Source: Roseburia sp. AM59-24XD
GTDB taxonomy: Bacteria > Bacillota > Clostridia > Lachnospirales > Lachnospiraceae
NCBI RefSeq assembly: GCF_003478445.1
Contig: NZ_QUET01000008.1
Span: forward strand, 1 to 64,000
Reading direction: 5' to 3'
Length of the DNA stretch: 64,000 bases
Shown: positions 49,560 to 58,643 of the stretch, in pieces
How the letters are laid out: every line of letters begins with the position of its first letter
Numbering within the stretch: the first letter of the stretch is position 1
Notes under the pieces: generated by a model
Seen by the model: the letters and a program-made list of their open reading frames with translations, nothing else
Databases searched by the model: none
Told to the model about the DNA's origin: nothing
Program-made: the position numbers and the translations under genes

Positions 49560-50525
49560 ATGGCAATGACAGCACAAGAGAAATTAGATGCTAAAAGAGA
49601 GAAAGAGTACAACAAGAAACATAAACGTATGTACAAATTGAAACCAGGTGACATTGTGTTCAATATTTTGAACTATCTGTTCTTCATTTTGTTCACCCTC
49701 ACCTGTATCTTCCCATTCTATTATCTGTTCATCAACACGATTTCAGATAATGCAATGGTACAGCAGGGATTGATCAACTTCATCCCTCACGGACTTAACA
49801 TTAACAACTACAAGGCACTTGCCGGTGTAGGTGATCTTGGATATGCGTTCGTCGTATCCATCACAAGAACAATCTTTGGTACTGCTTTGATGGTAGTTGC
49901 CTCTGCATTTGTTGGTTATCTCGTAACCAAGCAGGAGATGTGGCACAGAAGTCTGTGGTATCGTGCAATCGTTATTACAATGTATTTTAACGCAGGTTTG
50001 ATCGCAACATATTTGAACCTGGTTATGCTGGGTCTGACAAACCACTACATGGTATACATCATTCCTGGTATCGTGGCTCCATACAACATCATCCTGGTTA
50101 AGACTTATATCGAGTCTATCCCGGCTGAGTTGGAGGAGAGTGCATTTATCGATGGTGCTTCCTACATGCAGGTATTTACAAAGATTGTCTGGCCTTTAAG
50201 TAAGCCAATCCTTGCAACAATCGCAATCTTCGGTGCGGTAGGTCATTGGAACTCCTTCCAGGATTCCCTGATTTACATGAGTAACTCACCAAAGCTGTAT
50301 ACACTGCAGCATAGATTGTATATTTACCTGAACCAGTCATCCAACCTGCAGGCTTCCATGAACGCAGGTGGTCAGGCTGCCAAGTCAGCATTTGCTGCTG
50401 CACTGAATACAAAGGTTATCAAGTATACAATCTCCATGATTTCCGTTATCCCTATTTTGATTGTGTACCCATTCATGAACAGATACTTCGAGAAAGGTAT
50501 CATGCTGGGTGCTGTCAAGGGTTAA
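49560..50525 (+). CDS. sugar ABC transporter permease, LplC/YtcP family
   Basis: The 321-residue permease has about six helices and the EAA loop EESAFIDGASYMQVFTKIVW (two residues of this loop interact with the ATPase). It pairs with the preceding LplB-type permease. As in related loci no ATPase gene is present; a shared MsmK/MsmX-type ATPase elsewhere would energise it (family knowledge). AAGGAGG RBS. Confidence 0.92.
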   Translation: MAMTAQEKLDAKREKEYNKKHKRMYKLKPGDIVFNILNYLFFILFTLTCIFPFYYLFINTISDNAMVQQGLINFIPHGLNINNYKALAGVGDLGYAFVVSITRTIFGTALMVVASAFVGYLVTKQEMWHRSLWYRAIVITMYFNAGLIATYLNLVMLGLTNHYMVYIIPGIVAPYNIILVKTYIESIPAELEESAFIDGASYMQVFTKIVWPLSKPILATIAIFGAVGHWNSFQDSLIYMSNSPKLYTLQHRLYIYLNQSSNLQASMNAGGQAAKSAFAAALNTKVIKYTISMISVIPILIVYPFMNRYFEKGIMLGAVKG

Positions 50526-50562
50526 TGCCAAAGTGCAGACTGATATTCTAAGAGATTATGAG

Positions 50563-50597
50563 ATACCGGGGGCATTTTTGGCGCCCCTGGTATTTTT
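50563..50597 (+). terminator. intrinsic terminator after the permease pair
   Basis: ATACCGGGGGC pairs imperfectly with GCGCCCCTGGTAT across a short T-rich loop and is followed by TTTTT. It lies 38 bases after the permease stop. Confidence 0.85.
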
Positions 50598-50666
50598 AAG
50601 CAGTATGTAAGCGATGTGCATATAAAGGAGAAAGGTCTGATTACACGGAATGGAGAATAAGACAGA

Positions 50667-51371
50667 ATGAAATTTTTTAGTGTAGATAGTCCCTTATACA
50701 AATTTATGAACCGTCTGATGGATGTGTTTAAGCTCAACTGTATGTGGCTTTTATGCAGCCTGCCGATTGTAACGATGGGAGCTGCAACGACCGCGGCCTA
50801 TACGATCACACTCAAGATGGTGAAGGATGAAGAAGGATACATTGCCGGTCCTTTCTGGAAGGAGTTTAAGGCGAACCTGAAAAAGGGAAGTATTCTCGGG
50901 GTTATTGGCATGGTTGCAAGCTATGCGGTATATCTGGATTTTCAGCTGTATCATGCGGCGAAGCATCATAACATCATGTTTTTGATCATTGGTGTAGTTG
51001 GAGTATATCTGATCTTTATGCATATGGTATATGCGTTTCCGTTAATGGCGCGTTACGAGAACAGCATCATTAATACGATGCGTAATTCTTATTCCATAGC
51101 GGCGAAGTTTCTTGGCAGAACAGCATTTCTGGCAGTGCTTCTGGTGATCGAGATGGCGATCATTATGTGGAATCTGACAACTATGTTTGTCGGAGTTTTA
51201 ATTGGACCGGCATGTATCATTTTCACGATCAGCGGTTTTGCCAATACGTTCTTCGAGGTCATCGAGAGAGAAAATCTCATGGCTGAGGTTGATGAGAAGA
51301 CTGCTGAAGCTTCCGATGACGAGGAGGATTTTGAGTCTGAGGAGGAAGAAGAGGATACAGACGAAGAATAA
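50667..51371 (+). CDS. DUF624 (YesL-like) membrane protein
   Basis: The 234-residue protein has five or so transmembrane segments (LNCMWLLCSLPIVTMGAATTAAY is diagnostic of DUF624/YesL; I split it here as LNCMWLLCSLPIVTMG) and a very acidic C-terminal tail (EDFESEEEEEDTDEE). YesL-like proteins occur with LplBC sugar transporters; the function is unknown. It lies between the permeases and the binding protein. Confidence 0.88.
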   Translation: MKFFSVDSPLYKFMNRLMDVFKLNCMWLLCSLPIVTMGAATTAAYTITLKMVKDEEGYIAGPFWKEFKANLKKGSILGVIGMVASYAVYLDFQLYHAAKHHNIMFLIIGVVGVYLIFMHMVYAFPLMARYENSIINTMRNSYSIAAKFLGRTAFLAVLLVIEMAIIMWNLTTMFVGVLIGPACIIFTISGFANTFFEVIERENLMAEVDEKTAEASDDEEDFESEEEEEDTDEE

Positions 51372-51418
51372 ACGACCATTATATTTCGATTTGTTTGAAT
51401 GTATTTCGCACAGGGCTA

Positions 51419-51447
51419 TTGCAGCTGTGCGACTGACATAGTATAAT
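51419..51447 (+). promoter_or_regulatory. promoter of the substrate-binding protein gene
   Basis: TTGCAG (51419-51424) and TATAAT (51442-51447) are 17 bases apart. The predicted start is about 30 bases before the ATG, giving the abundant binding protein its own transcript. The -35 overlaps an inverted repeat (GCACAG...CTGTGC, 51409-51430) that could be an operator. Confidence 0.7.
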
Positions 51448-51485
51448 CGGGTAGGTGTTAACAACAATAAGAAAGGATGGATAAC

Positions 51486-53195
51486 ATGAAAAAAGGACTG
51501 GGAAAGAGAATGCTTTCCATGCTCCTTGCGACTAGCATGGTAGCAGGAACAACAGTTGCAGCCACAGGTTGTAAGTTCGGCAGCAACAGCAACGAGCCAA
51601 TTACCCTGACTGTATACAGTCAGGTAGCAAACTCATCAGGATTACAGAAAGGATGGGCAGCAGATCTTATCAAGGATAAGTTCAATGTAAAGCTTAACAT
51701 CGTACCTGACGAGAGTGGTACATTCCAGACAAGAATGTCTGATAAGGATCTTGGAGATATCATTATCTGGGGTCACACAGACGATAACTACGCAGCAGCT
51801 CTCAAGGCCGGACTGCTCTATGATCTGGAGGAGGATGATATCCTCAAAGAGAACGCACCATATGTATATGACAATATGCAGGATGCGCTCGCAAAGAACA
51901 AGAGACTTTCAGCAACAATCCTTGGTGATGGAAATGACAAGCTTTACGGATGGGGCGGCGAGGTTGCTACATCTAGTAAGGATCATCAGTCATTCTTCTA
52001 TACATGGGATACTCGTTGGGATCTCTACAAGAAGATGGGATATCCAAAGGTTAAGAACATGAGCGATATGGCTGATCTTCTTAAGAAGATGCAGAAGATG
52101 GATCCTAAGGATGATGCAGGCGGAAAGACATACGCTGTTTCTCTGTGGCCGGACTGGGATGATGCAATGGTTATGTACGTTAAGGCAACAGCTACTGCAT
52201 ACTATGGATACGATGAGCTGGGTATTGGTCTCTATGATCCAACCACAGGTAAGTATCATGATGCATTAGAGGAGAACGGACCATATCTTGAGATGCTCAA
52301 GTGGTACAATCAGCTGTATCGTAACGGTCTTGTAGATCCTGACTCAATGACACAGACATATGAGCAGATGTCCGAGAAGGTAATCAACGGTGGTGTACTG
52401 TTCTCTATCTTCAACTATTCCGGATCTCTCGCATTCAACACAGATAAGCATATGAAGAAGGGTGAGTACATGTACTGTATGAAACCTTCAGAGGCATCTC
52501 CTATCGTTTATGGTATGAGCACACTTGGTACAGGTTATGTAACATCTATCGGTGCTAACTGTGAGTATCCAGAGCTTGCTCTTGAGGTACTGAATTACTT
52601 CTGTACTCCAACCGGACGTCTTGAGTACGCATATGGTCCTAAGGATGAGTGCTGGTACTATGGCGACGATAAGAAGACACATCTGACAGAGCTTGGTGAG
52701 GCTTGTAGAAAAGACCTGAAGACAAAGATGACAGATCATGAGGGTACATTCCAGGATGGTCAGCTTCAGATGGCTGTATCTACATGGAACATTGATGCTG
52801 AGAACCCTGAGACAGATGGTGAGACATACAATGCTGATAACTGGGCTTCTACTCAGGAGTCATCTAAGTATGATATCCAGGAAGACTGGAAGAAGAAGAC
52901 AGGCTGTGAGGGTATCAACGATTACATGGAGAAGGGTAAATATACTGTATCTCCAGGAACCGATTACTCAGCAAGTGCTAAGTCTGACGAGTTAAAGACT
53001 GTTTGGAAACAGGTAACAGATACGATCAAGAACGAGTCTTGGAACGCTCTTTATGCTAAGAACGATGCTCAGTTCGATAAGGCTGTTGCAAAGATGAAGA
53101 AGGACACTGCAGGATATGGTTATGACAAGTGTCTGAAGTGGTCTCAGAAAGAGGCTGCTACACGTAAGTCTTTGGAGGATCAGCTTAAGAACTAA
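51486..53195 (+). CDS. sugar ABC transporter substrate-binding lipoprotein
   Basis: The start is the ATG at 51486 because AAAGGATGG lies at the right distance; the ATG at 51477 would abut the RBS. The 569-residue protein has a lipoprotein signal with an ATGC lipobox (cysteine about residue 29) and the LplA/family-1 binding protein fold (TLTVYSQVANSSG, then INGGVLFSIFNYSGSL). Codon use is strongly biased, suggesting high expression. It serves the two permeases upstream. The sugar is unknown. Confidence 0.9.
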   Translation: MKKGLGKRMLSMLLATSMVAGTTVAATGCKFGSNSNEPITLTVYSQVANSSGLQKGWAADLIKDKFNVKLNIVPDESGTFQTRMSDKDLGDIIIWGHTDDNYAAALKAGLLYDLEEDDILKENAPYVYDNMQDALAKNKRLSATILGDGNDKLYGWGGEVATSSKDHQSFFYTWDTRWDLYKKMGYPKVKNMSDMADLLKKMQKMDPKDDAGGKTYAVSLWPDWDDAMVMYVKATATAYYGYDELGIGLYDPTTGKYHDALEENGPYLEMLKWYNQLYRNGLVDPDSMTQTYEQMSEKVINGGVLFSIFNYSGSLAFNTDKHMKKGEYMYCMKPSEASPIVYGMSTLGTGYVTSIGANCEYPELALEVLNYFCTPTGRLEYAYGPKDECWYYGDDKKTHLTELGEACRKDLKTKMTDHEGTFQDGQLQMAVSTWNIDAENPETDGETYNADNWASTQESSKYDIQEDWKKKTGCEGINDYMEKGKYTVSPGTDYSASAKSDELKTVWKQVTDTIKNESWNALYAKNDAQFDKAVAKMKKDTAGYGYDKCLKWSQKEAATRKSLEDQLKN

Positions 53196-53229
53196 TCAGA
53201 ACACGATCTTGAACGATTATGTATAGCGG

Positions 53230-53264
53230 ATACAGCTCCGGGAAATTCCCGGGGCTGTATTTTT
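53230..53264 (+). terminator. intrinsic terminator after the binding protein gene
   Basis: ATACAGC-TCCGGG pairs with CCCGGG-GCTGTAT across a short loop, followed by TTTTT. It is 34 bases after the stop. Confidence 0.9.
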
Positions 53265-53337
53265 ATGGGAAATACAAATAACGCAGTAGAAAAGACGAAA
53301 CGTTGAGACTGCCTTTTACAGGAAAATGAAAGAGGAC

Positions 53338-53366
53338 TTGCATTGCACGGACAAACGTGATAGGAT
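53338..53366 (+). promoter_or_regulatory. candidate queT promoter
   Basis: TTGCAT (53338-53343) and TAGGAT (53361-53366) are separated by 17 bases and lie just before the riboswitch. Confidence 0.55.
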
Positions 53367-53390
53367 AGGGGACAGCGATCGATAGAAAGC

Positions 53391-53433
53391 CGAGTGTTCG
53401 AGACCTTCCACTCGTAAAACAAAACTAAAGGAG
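53391..53433 (+). promoter_or_regulatory. preQ1-I riboswitch
   Basis: CGAGTG (53391-53396) pairs with CACTCG (53409-53414) around the loop TTCGAGACCTTC. The A-rich tail TAAAACAAAACTAAAGGAG follows. This is the minimal H-type pseudoknot layout of preQ1-I: the loop CCTT can pair with AAGG of the Shine-Dalgarno (53428-53431), so ligand binding would hide the RBS and stop translation. It directly precedes queT, an expected target. Fits the fold by eye; no covariance search was possible. Confidence 0.82.
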
Positions 53434-53441
53434 ATTTAGCA

Positions 53442-53993
53442 ATGAACAGAAAGAAACTCTATTTTATCACGCAGGCAGCAATGATTGCTGCAATCTACGT
53501 TGTACTCACCGTATTTATCAACACATTTAATCTTGCATCAGGAACGATCCAGATCCGTATATCTGAGGCGCTTACCGTACTTCCGTTTTTCACACCGGCG
53601 GCAGTGCCTGGGCTGTTTATCGGATGTCTGCTCAGTAATCTGATTACAGGAGCGATGCTTCCGGATGTGGTATTCGGCAGCCTGGCTACATTGGTTGGTG
53701 CACTGGGAAGTTATGCACTTCGCAAGCATTCCTTCCTTGTAACGTTACCGCCGGTGATTGCAAATATGGCGATCATCCCTTTCGTTCTTCGATATGCGTA
53801 CGGCATTAAATTTGTTGTGCATGGTCTGGATGTATCCATTCCGTTTCAGGCATTGACCGTAGGTATTGGCGAGGTTGTAACCTGCTGTATCCTCGGAACG
53901 ATCCTGATCAAGGCACTGACGCCATACCGCTATATACTTTTCCAGAACGGAGAGGAGGATGCCGCGGCATCCGGTGTGCGCAGTAAGCAGTAG
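53442..53993 (+). CDS. queT: QueT family queuosine-precursor transporter
   Basis: The 183-residue membrane protein belongs to the QueT ECF-type substrate-binding (S) component family: QAAMIAAIYVVLTVFINTF, IRISEALTVLPFFTPAAVPG and GCLLSNLITGAMLPDVVFGS. It probably imports preQ1 or a related queuine precursor with the shared ECF module. The preQ1-I riboswitch in its leader supports this. AAAGGAG lies 8 bases before the ATG. The C-terminal ~20 residues are an acidic/hydrophilic tail. Confidence 0.9.
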   Translation: MNRKKLYFITQAAMIAAIYVVLTVFINTFNLASGTIQIRISEALTVLPFFTPAAVPGLFIGCLLSNLITGAMLPDVVFGSLATLVGALGSYALRKHSFLVTLPPVIANMAIIPFVLRYAYGIKFVVHGLDVSIPFQALTVGIGEVVTCCILGTILIKALTPYRYILFQNGEEDAAASGVRSKQ

Positions 53994-54082
53994 GGAATGC
54001 AATGCTGTGGAGTTTGACACGGCTTCCGGATTTCATGGATGCTGCAGATTGCTTTGTTACAGAGCAATTTCCGTATCCGGCA

Positions 54083-54290
54083 TTACTTAATCCGATATAA
54101 CAATTCCAAAATCCAGATGCTACGCATCTGTCGCGCTTTGCGCTTTAAGATTTTGTCGTTCATGAATTCTGCGCAAGTGAACAAGCTCCCTTGCGTTGCG
54201 AATTCACGATATAATGAGTCCCAAAGGACTCATATTAGGAGTTTCTTCGAAACTCCGTCATGCGCAGAAAGCGTGCGCAGATATATGATA
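54083..54290. repeat. hairpin-rich intergenic element
   Basis: Successive inverted repeats: AAAATC/GATTTT (54108-54113/54149-54154) enclosing CAGATGC-TAC-GCATCTG (54114-54130) and GCGC-TTT-GCGC (54133-54143); GAATTC...GAATTC with CGCAAG/CTTGCG inside (54164-54205); ATGAGTCC-CAAA-GGACTCAT (54214-54233); GGAGTTTC-TTC-GAAACTCC (54238-54256); TGCGCA...TGCGCA (54261-54279). Three GATATAA-like words punctuate it. The minus strand has a 26-codon frame (54163-54083) beginning MNDKILKRKARQMRSIW with no RBS. It looks like a mobile palindromic repeat or structured RNA; identity unknown. Confidence 0.65.
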
Positions 54291-54297
54291 TAATAAA

Positions 54298-54379
54298 ACG
54301 ACAGCTTATCCCAAAGTGGTATTTCCGATCGTTGACCGGGAACACTTTAACAGGTCTCAGGGATAATCTGTCGTTTTTT
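54298..54379. terminator. long stem terminator / structured RNA 3' end
   Basis: ACGACAG-C-TTATCCC (54298-54312) pairs with GGGATAA-T-CTGTCGT (54360-54374), 14 bp with one mismatch, followed by TTTTT. Inside it AAAGTG/CACTTT (54313-54318/54343-54348) and TTCC/GGAA (54323-54326/54339-54342) pair again, making an almost continuous long hairpin. It can end transcripts from the left (queT or the hairpin element) and, through the T's of its left flank, from the convergent gene at 54388. Confidence 0.75.
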
Positions 54380-54387
54380 ATTTGATT

Positions 54388-54864
54388 TTATTCTGCGGCG
54401 GCCTCATTCATTACCTGACATACCGTGTCAAGGATCAGCTGAGAGGTGTATGGCGAATCATCGGACAAAACAACCTGATCCGGTGCAACATTCTGCGCGA
54501 GCTGGTCAGAGATTTCCTTGACAGCAGGCTTGATCAGCGGATACATCGTTTCCACGGATTCCTTAAGGTTGACAACTTCGACGGATTTGACGCGGTCCTG
54601 ATCAAGCGAAACCTTAAGATTGATCTTGGCATCGCCGAGTGTAAGTTTGCTTGTGTAAACACCTGCTATGTATTTGGCAGAGCCGGTATCAGCCGACTGT
54701 CCCGATACAGAAGAGGGTGTTGTGGTCGTGCCGGCGGACTCTTTTCCTTTGCCGGGCCAGAACATGAAAAAAAGCAGTATGAGCAGAAGAATGCCCAGAC
54801 CTACAAAAATAGCAGTGTAAATGATCTCCTTCAACTGAAAAATAACAATTCTGGTACGCGACAT
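54388..54864 (-). CDS. membrane-anchored protein with FMN-binding-like domain
   Basis: The start is the ATG at 54864 (MSRTRIVIF), with GGGAGG upstream. The 158-residue product has one N-terminal transmembrane segment (about 15-37: IFVGLGILLLILLFFMFW), a Ser/Thr linker and a C-terminal domain (YIAGVYTSKLTLGDAKINLKV, VKSVEVVNLKESVETMYP). The pattern resembles FMN-binding (RnfG-like) domains but I see no clear flavinylation motif. Function unknown. Confidence 0.6.
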   Translation of the reverse strand: MSRTRIVIFQLKEIIYTAIFVGLGILLLILLFFMFWPGKGKESAGTTTTPSSVSGQSADTGSAKYIAGVYTSKLTLGDAKINLKVSLDQDRVKSVEVVNLKESVETMYPLIKPAVKEISDQLAQNVAPDQVVLSDDSPYTSQLILDTVCQVMNEAAAE

Positions 54865-55061
54865 AGGAAAACCTCCCAATAGATAAATTTCCGGTTATTA
54901 CAGTATATTCAATTAGAAAAAAGATAGAACCTCAGTGTGTGATTATGGTAAACTATATGTGAATGAATTATCAGAATTGTAGAAATGATGTGAAAATATT
55001 GCATGCAGTTTGGCAAGGCTATCTGTGCCGCAGGTGTCAGCGGTGGGAATGGAGGAAAGAG

Positions 55062-58000
55062 ATGGCAGTTCATTTTATATTAGGGGGTTCCGGGCGAGGG
55101 AAATCTTATTATCTGAATCATATTGTGGCGGCGAGGGCGCAGGAGGAGAAGGACAAAACTTTTATTATGCTGGTGCCGGAGCAGGCGACCATGCAGGTGC
55201 AGCGCGAGATCGTGCAGATCAGCAGCAACCGCGGGATCATGAATATTGAGGTACAGAGCTTTGTGCGTCTGGCGTACCGTATCTTTGGGGAAACCGGAAC
55301 GGCAAGTCTGCCGGTGCTCGATGATATGGGAAAGACGATGATCCTTCACAAGGTCCTTCTGGCGAAGGAAAAGGAGTTACCCTACTTTGGGAAGAATGTC
55401 CACAAAAAGGGATATGTTGCGCAGATTAAATCCTTTCTATCGGAGATGATGCAGTACGGGATTGAGGAGGAAGGACTTGACGATATGATCCGGGCGGCAG
55501 GCTCTAAGGCAGCACTGAAGAAGAAACTGGAGGATATGAAGACGGCGTACCGCGGCTTTCGCGATTATCTGGAGGATCATTATATTACCTCGGAGGAGGT
55601 GCTGACAGTACTCAGTGGCGTAGTGCCGCAGTCGAAACTGCTAAAGGACTGCGTAATCTGCTTGATGGATTTACGGGATTTACCCCGGTGCAGTACCGGC
55701 TGATCCGGGAGCTGATGAAGGTGTGCAGCGACATGTATCTGACGGTGATCATGGACGAGAAGCAGAGCGTATTCCGCACAGGGGAGAAGCATGAATTATT
55801 CTATCTTAGTAGAAAAACGACCGTGCATTTCATGAAAATGATCGAGGAAAACGGGCTTGCGGAGCCGGAGATCATACGGGTCGGGGAAGATACCGGCAAG
55901 ACGAGATTCCGGAAATCGGCGGAGCTTGACCATCTGGAGAAGCAGCTGTTCCGGTTCCCGGTGAAGCCGTATAAGACAGGTGAACGGAGTGACCGTGCGG
56001 GCGGGCAGCCGGAATCCGGTGATATTGCAGCCGGGCATAGCACCGCGGCGGGATCACAGTCACAGGCAGAAACCTGCGATATAGCAGCCGGTGAAAGCAC
56101 TATAGCGGATCCACAGTCACAGGCAGGAACCCGTGACGTCAGCATCCATGTGCTTGCACAGCCGCAGCAGGAGATCGCCTTTGTCGCAGAATGCGTGAAG
56201 AAACTGCGCAGGCAGGGTTACCGATACCGGGATATCGGTGTTGTTGCCGGTGATATGGAGATTTACGGAACGCTCGCAAAGGATGTGTTTGCGCAGGCTG
56301 GGATCCCATGCTTTATTGATCAGAAGAAAAGCATTCTGGCGAATCCGTTTGTCAGCATGCTCGATGCGCTGTTTGATATGATGCAGTACGATTTCCGGTA
56401 CGATACCGTGATGCGCTATCTGCGTGGAAAATATTCGCCGCTTACCAGAGAAGAGACGGATCTGTTAGATAATTATCTGCTGGCATCCGGTATCCGTGGA
56501 TCGCGCCGATGGTCGCAGGAATGGGAGGCGGCAGGTGTGTTCCGGATTCGCGAAGAGAGTAAGGCGGCAAAGCTCAATGAGTCGATCAACGATATCCGCA
56601 GCAGGGTATGGACAGCGTTTGAGGAGATCAATGGAAGCACCCGCACCGGAAAGCACACTGTGGAAGAATATGCGGCGGCACTTGTCCGATTTATGGAACA
56701 GGAGGATTTCTATCATAAGCTGGAGGCGGATGTTGAAAAGTTCCGTGCAGAGGGAGACTCCGAATCGGCGAAGGAATATGAGCAGATCTACGGTATTGTA
56801 TTGGATGTGCTTGATCGACTGGTGGAGTTACTTGGCACAGAGGAGACGGGGCTGAAGGAATTTCGGGAGCTTCTGGATACCGGCTTTAGTGAGGCACGTG
56901 TCGGCATGATCCCGCCGGGAGTGGATCAGATCGTTGTGGGTGATCTGACACGAACAAGATTAAATCACATCAAACACCTTTTCTTTCTTGGGGCAACCGA
57001 TGCCAATATTCCGTCAGCAACCGGGAGCGGCGGAGTGCTTTCTTCTTCTGAGAGAAGCTTTCTTGCACAGGAGGATTTTACGCTGGCACCGACCGACCGG
57101 GAGAAAATATATACCGAGCAGTTTTATCTGTACCTGACACTTACCAAGCCGGAGGAGCATCTCTATCTGTGTCTGTGCGAGTCCGGCAACGATGGCAAAG
57201 AGCAAAAGCCGGCCTATCTGATCGACCGCATGCAGAAACTGTACCCGGAGCTTACCGTTTGCGTGGAGGAGCGCAGAAAGGATGCTGTCCATATTTTGGG
57301 ACAGGATACAGGACTTGGCTATCTGATCCGTGGCTTGCGGAACCGGTCCTTTCAGGATAAAAAATGGCAGCAGATATTCAGCTATTATAAAGAAAAGCAC
57401 GAAGAGGCATTGCAGAAAATATTGGAGGCAGCCTTCTATCAGCCGGCGCAGGCGGCACTTACCAAGGCAGCAGCGGACATGCTGTATCAGGATATGCTCC
57501 GGGGGAGTGCATCGCGTTTTGAGTTGTATGCATCGTGCGCATACCGTTATTTTCTGCAATATGGCTTTGCCTGAAGGAGCGTGAGGAACGGGCGGTTGCA
57601 TTTTATGACATCGGAAATATCATTCATGAATCGCTGGAGCTTTACACAAAGGATATGATCAAAAACCACCGTAAATGGCAGGATATCAGCGAGGAGGAGC
57701 GTCAGGAGAAGGCGGAGGAATATTTCACGGAGGTGACGGATCAGTACAAGAACGGTCTGCTTCAGGATACCTTCCGGAGCGTCATATGATGCAGACTATG
57801 AAGCGTGTGCTTAATCGTACGATCAAGACCATTTCCAATCAGATGGGGGATGGTGAGTTTGAGACAATCGGAAGTGAGCTTCGTTTTGAGCAGGTTCACG
57901 GACCGCTTGTGCTTCGGGGAAGTGTGGACCGCATCGACCGGCTTTCAACGGAGGACACCGACTACATTTCCATTGTGGATTATAAGACCGGTGAGAAGGA

Positions 58001-58628
58001 AATCTCTCTGTCGGATTTTTATTACGGACTTCAAATGCAGCTTGTTATTTATCTGCAGGCGGCGGTCGATGAGGCAACCGGCAGACGCAGAAGTCTGAAG
58101 AAGGAGATCGTGCCGGCGGGAATCTTTTATTTCCATCCGAAGGATCCGATGTTGGACGGTTATACCACCGAAGAAAACAGAGAGGCAGAGATTATGAAAT
58201 CCTTCCGGATGAAGGGGCTGATCAACGAAGCCGATGAGGTTTTGCATGCGGTGGATCACAGACTGCGCCCGGAGAGCGGAAGCGGTCTGGCGGCAGGAGT
58301 TCACTCCGGTGTTGTACCAATATCGACGAAAAAAGACGGAGATATCGCGAAGGTTTCCAAGAAATATCTTGCGACCGAGGATGAATTTGATCTGCTCATG
58401 CAGTATACGAGAGATACCCTTGAGGGAATGAGCGAGGACATCATGGGCGGCGGGATCGGCATCCGGCCTTACCGGAAGGAGGACGATTCGACCTCCTGCG
58501 ATTATTGTCCGTATCATGCGGTGTGCCGGTTTGATCCGCGGCTGGGACAGGAATACAGAAATCTAAAGGAGCTGACTGACGATGAGGTGTACACGAATCT
58601 GCGCAGCCGGTATCCGGAGAAGGAATAG
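55062..58628 (+). CDS. addB: ATP-dependent nuclease subunit AddB/RexB (three frameshifts)
   Basis: AddB with AddA forms the helicase-nuclease for double-strand break repair. The start is the ATG at 55062 (MAVHFILGGSGRGKSYY) after GGAGGAAAGAG. The reading frame breaks near 55664, 57564 and 57781; adding G (one, one and two) at the short G runs reconnects CVICLDGFTGFTPVQYRLI, LQYGLCLKEREERAVAFYD and the segment before YDADYEACVLNRTI. Domains: P-loop-like N-terminus, middle helicase-like part, Fe-S cysteines (ASCAYRYFL and CDYCPYHAVC) and the RecB-type nuclease VDYKTGEKE. About 1185 residues when joined, the normal size. Confidence 0.9.
56021..56134 (+). repeat. two tandem 57-bp repeats inside addB
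   Basis: Units 56021-56077 and 56078-56134 encode DIAAGHSTAAGSQSQAETC and DIAAGESTIADPQSQAGTR. They form a flexible Ser/Ala/Gln-rich insertion not expected in AddB and lie in a surface-loop-like region. Confidence 0.85.
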
Positions 58629-58643
58629 GAGGAGTTCGGGAAT

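Noticed and set aside
55062..58628. addB as a set of three separate genes
   Set aside because: The pieces are consecutive parts of one AddB protein and join exactly after adding G's to short runs, so they are one gene.
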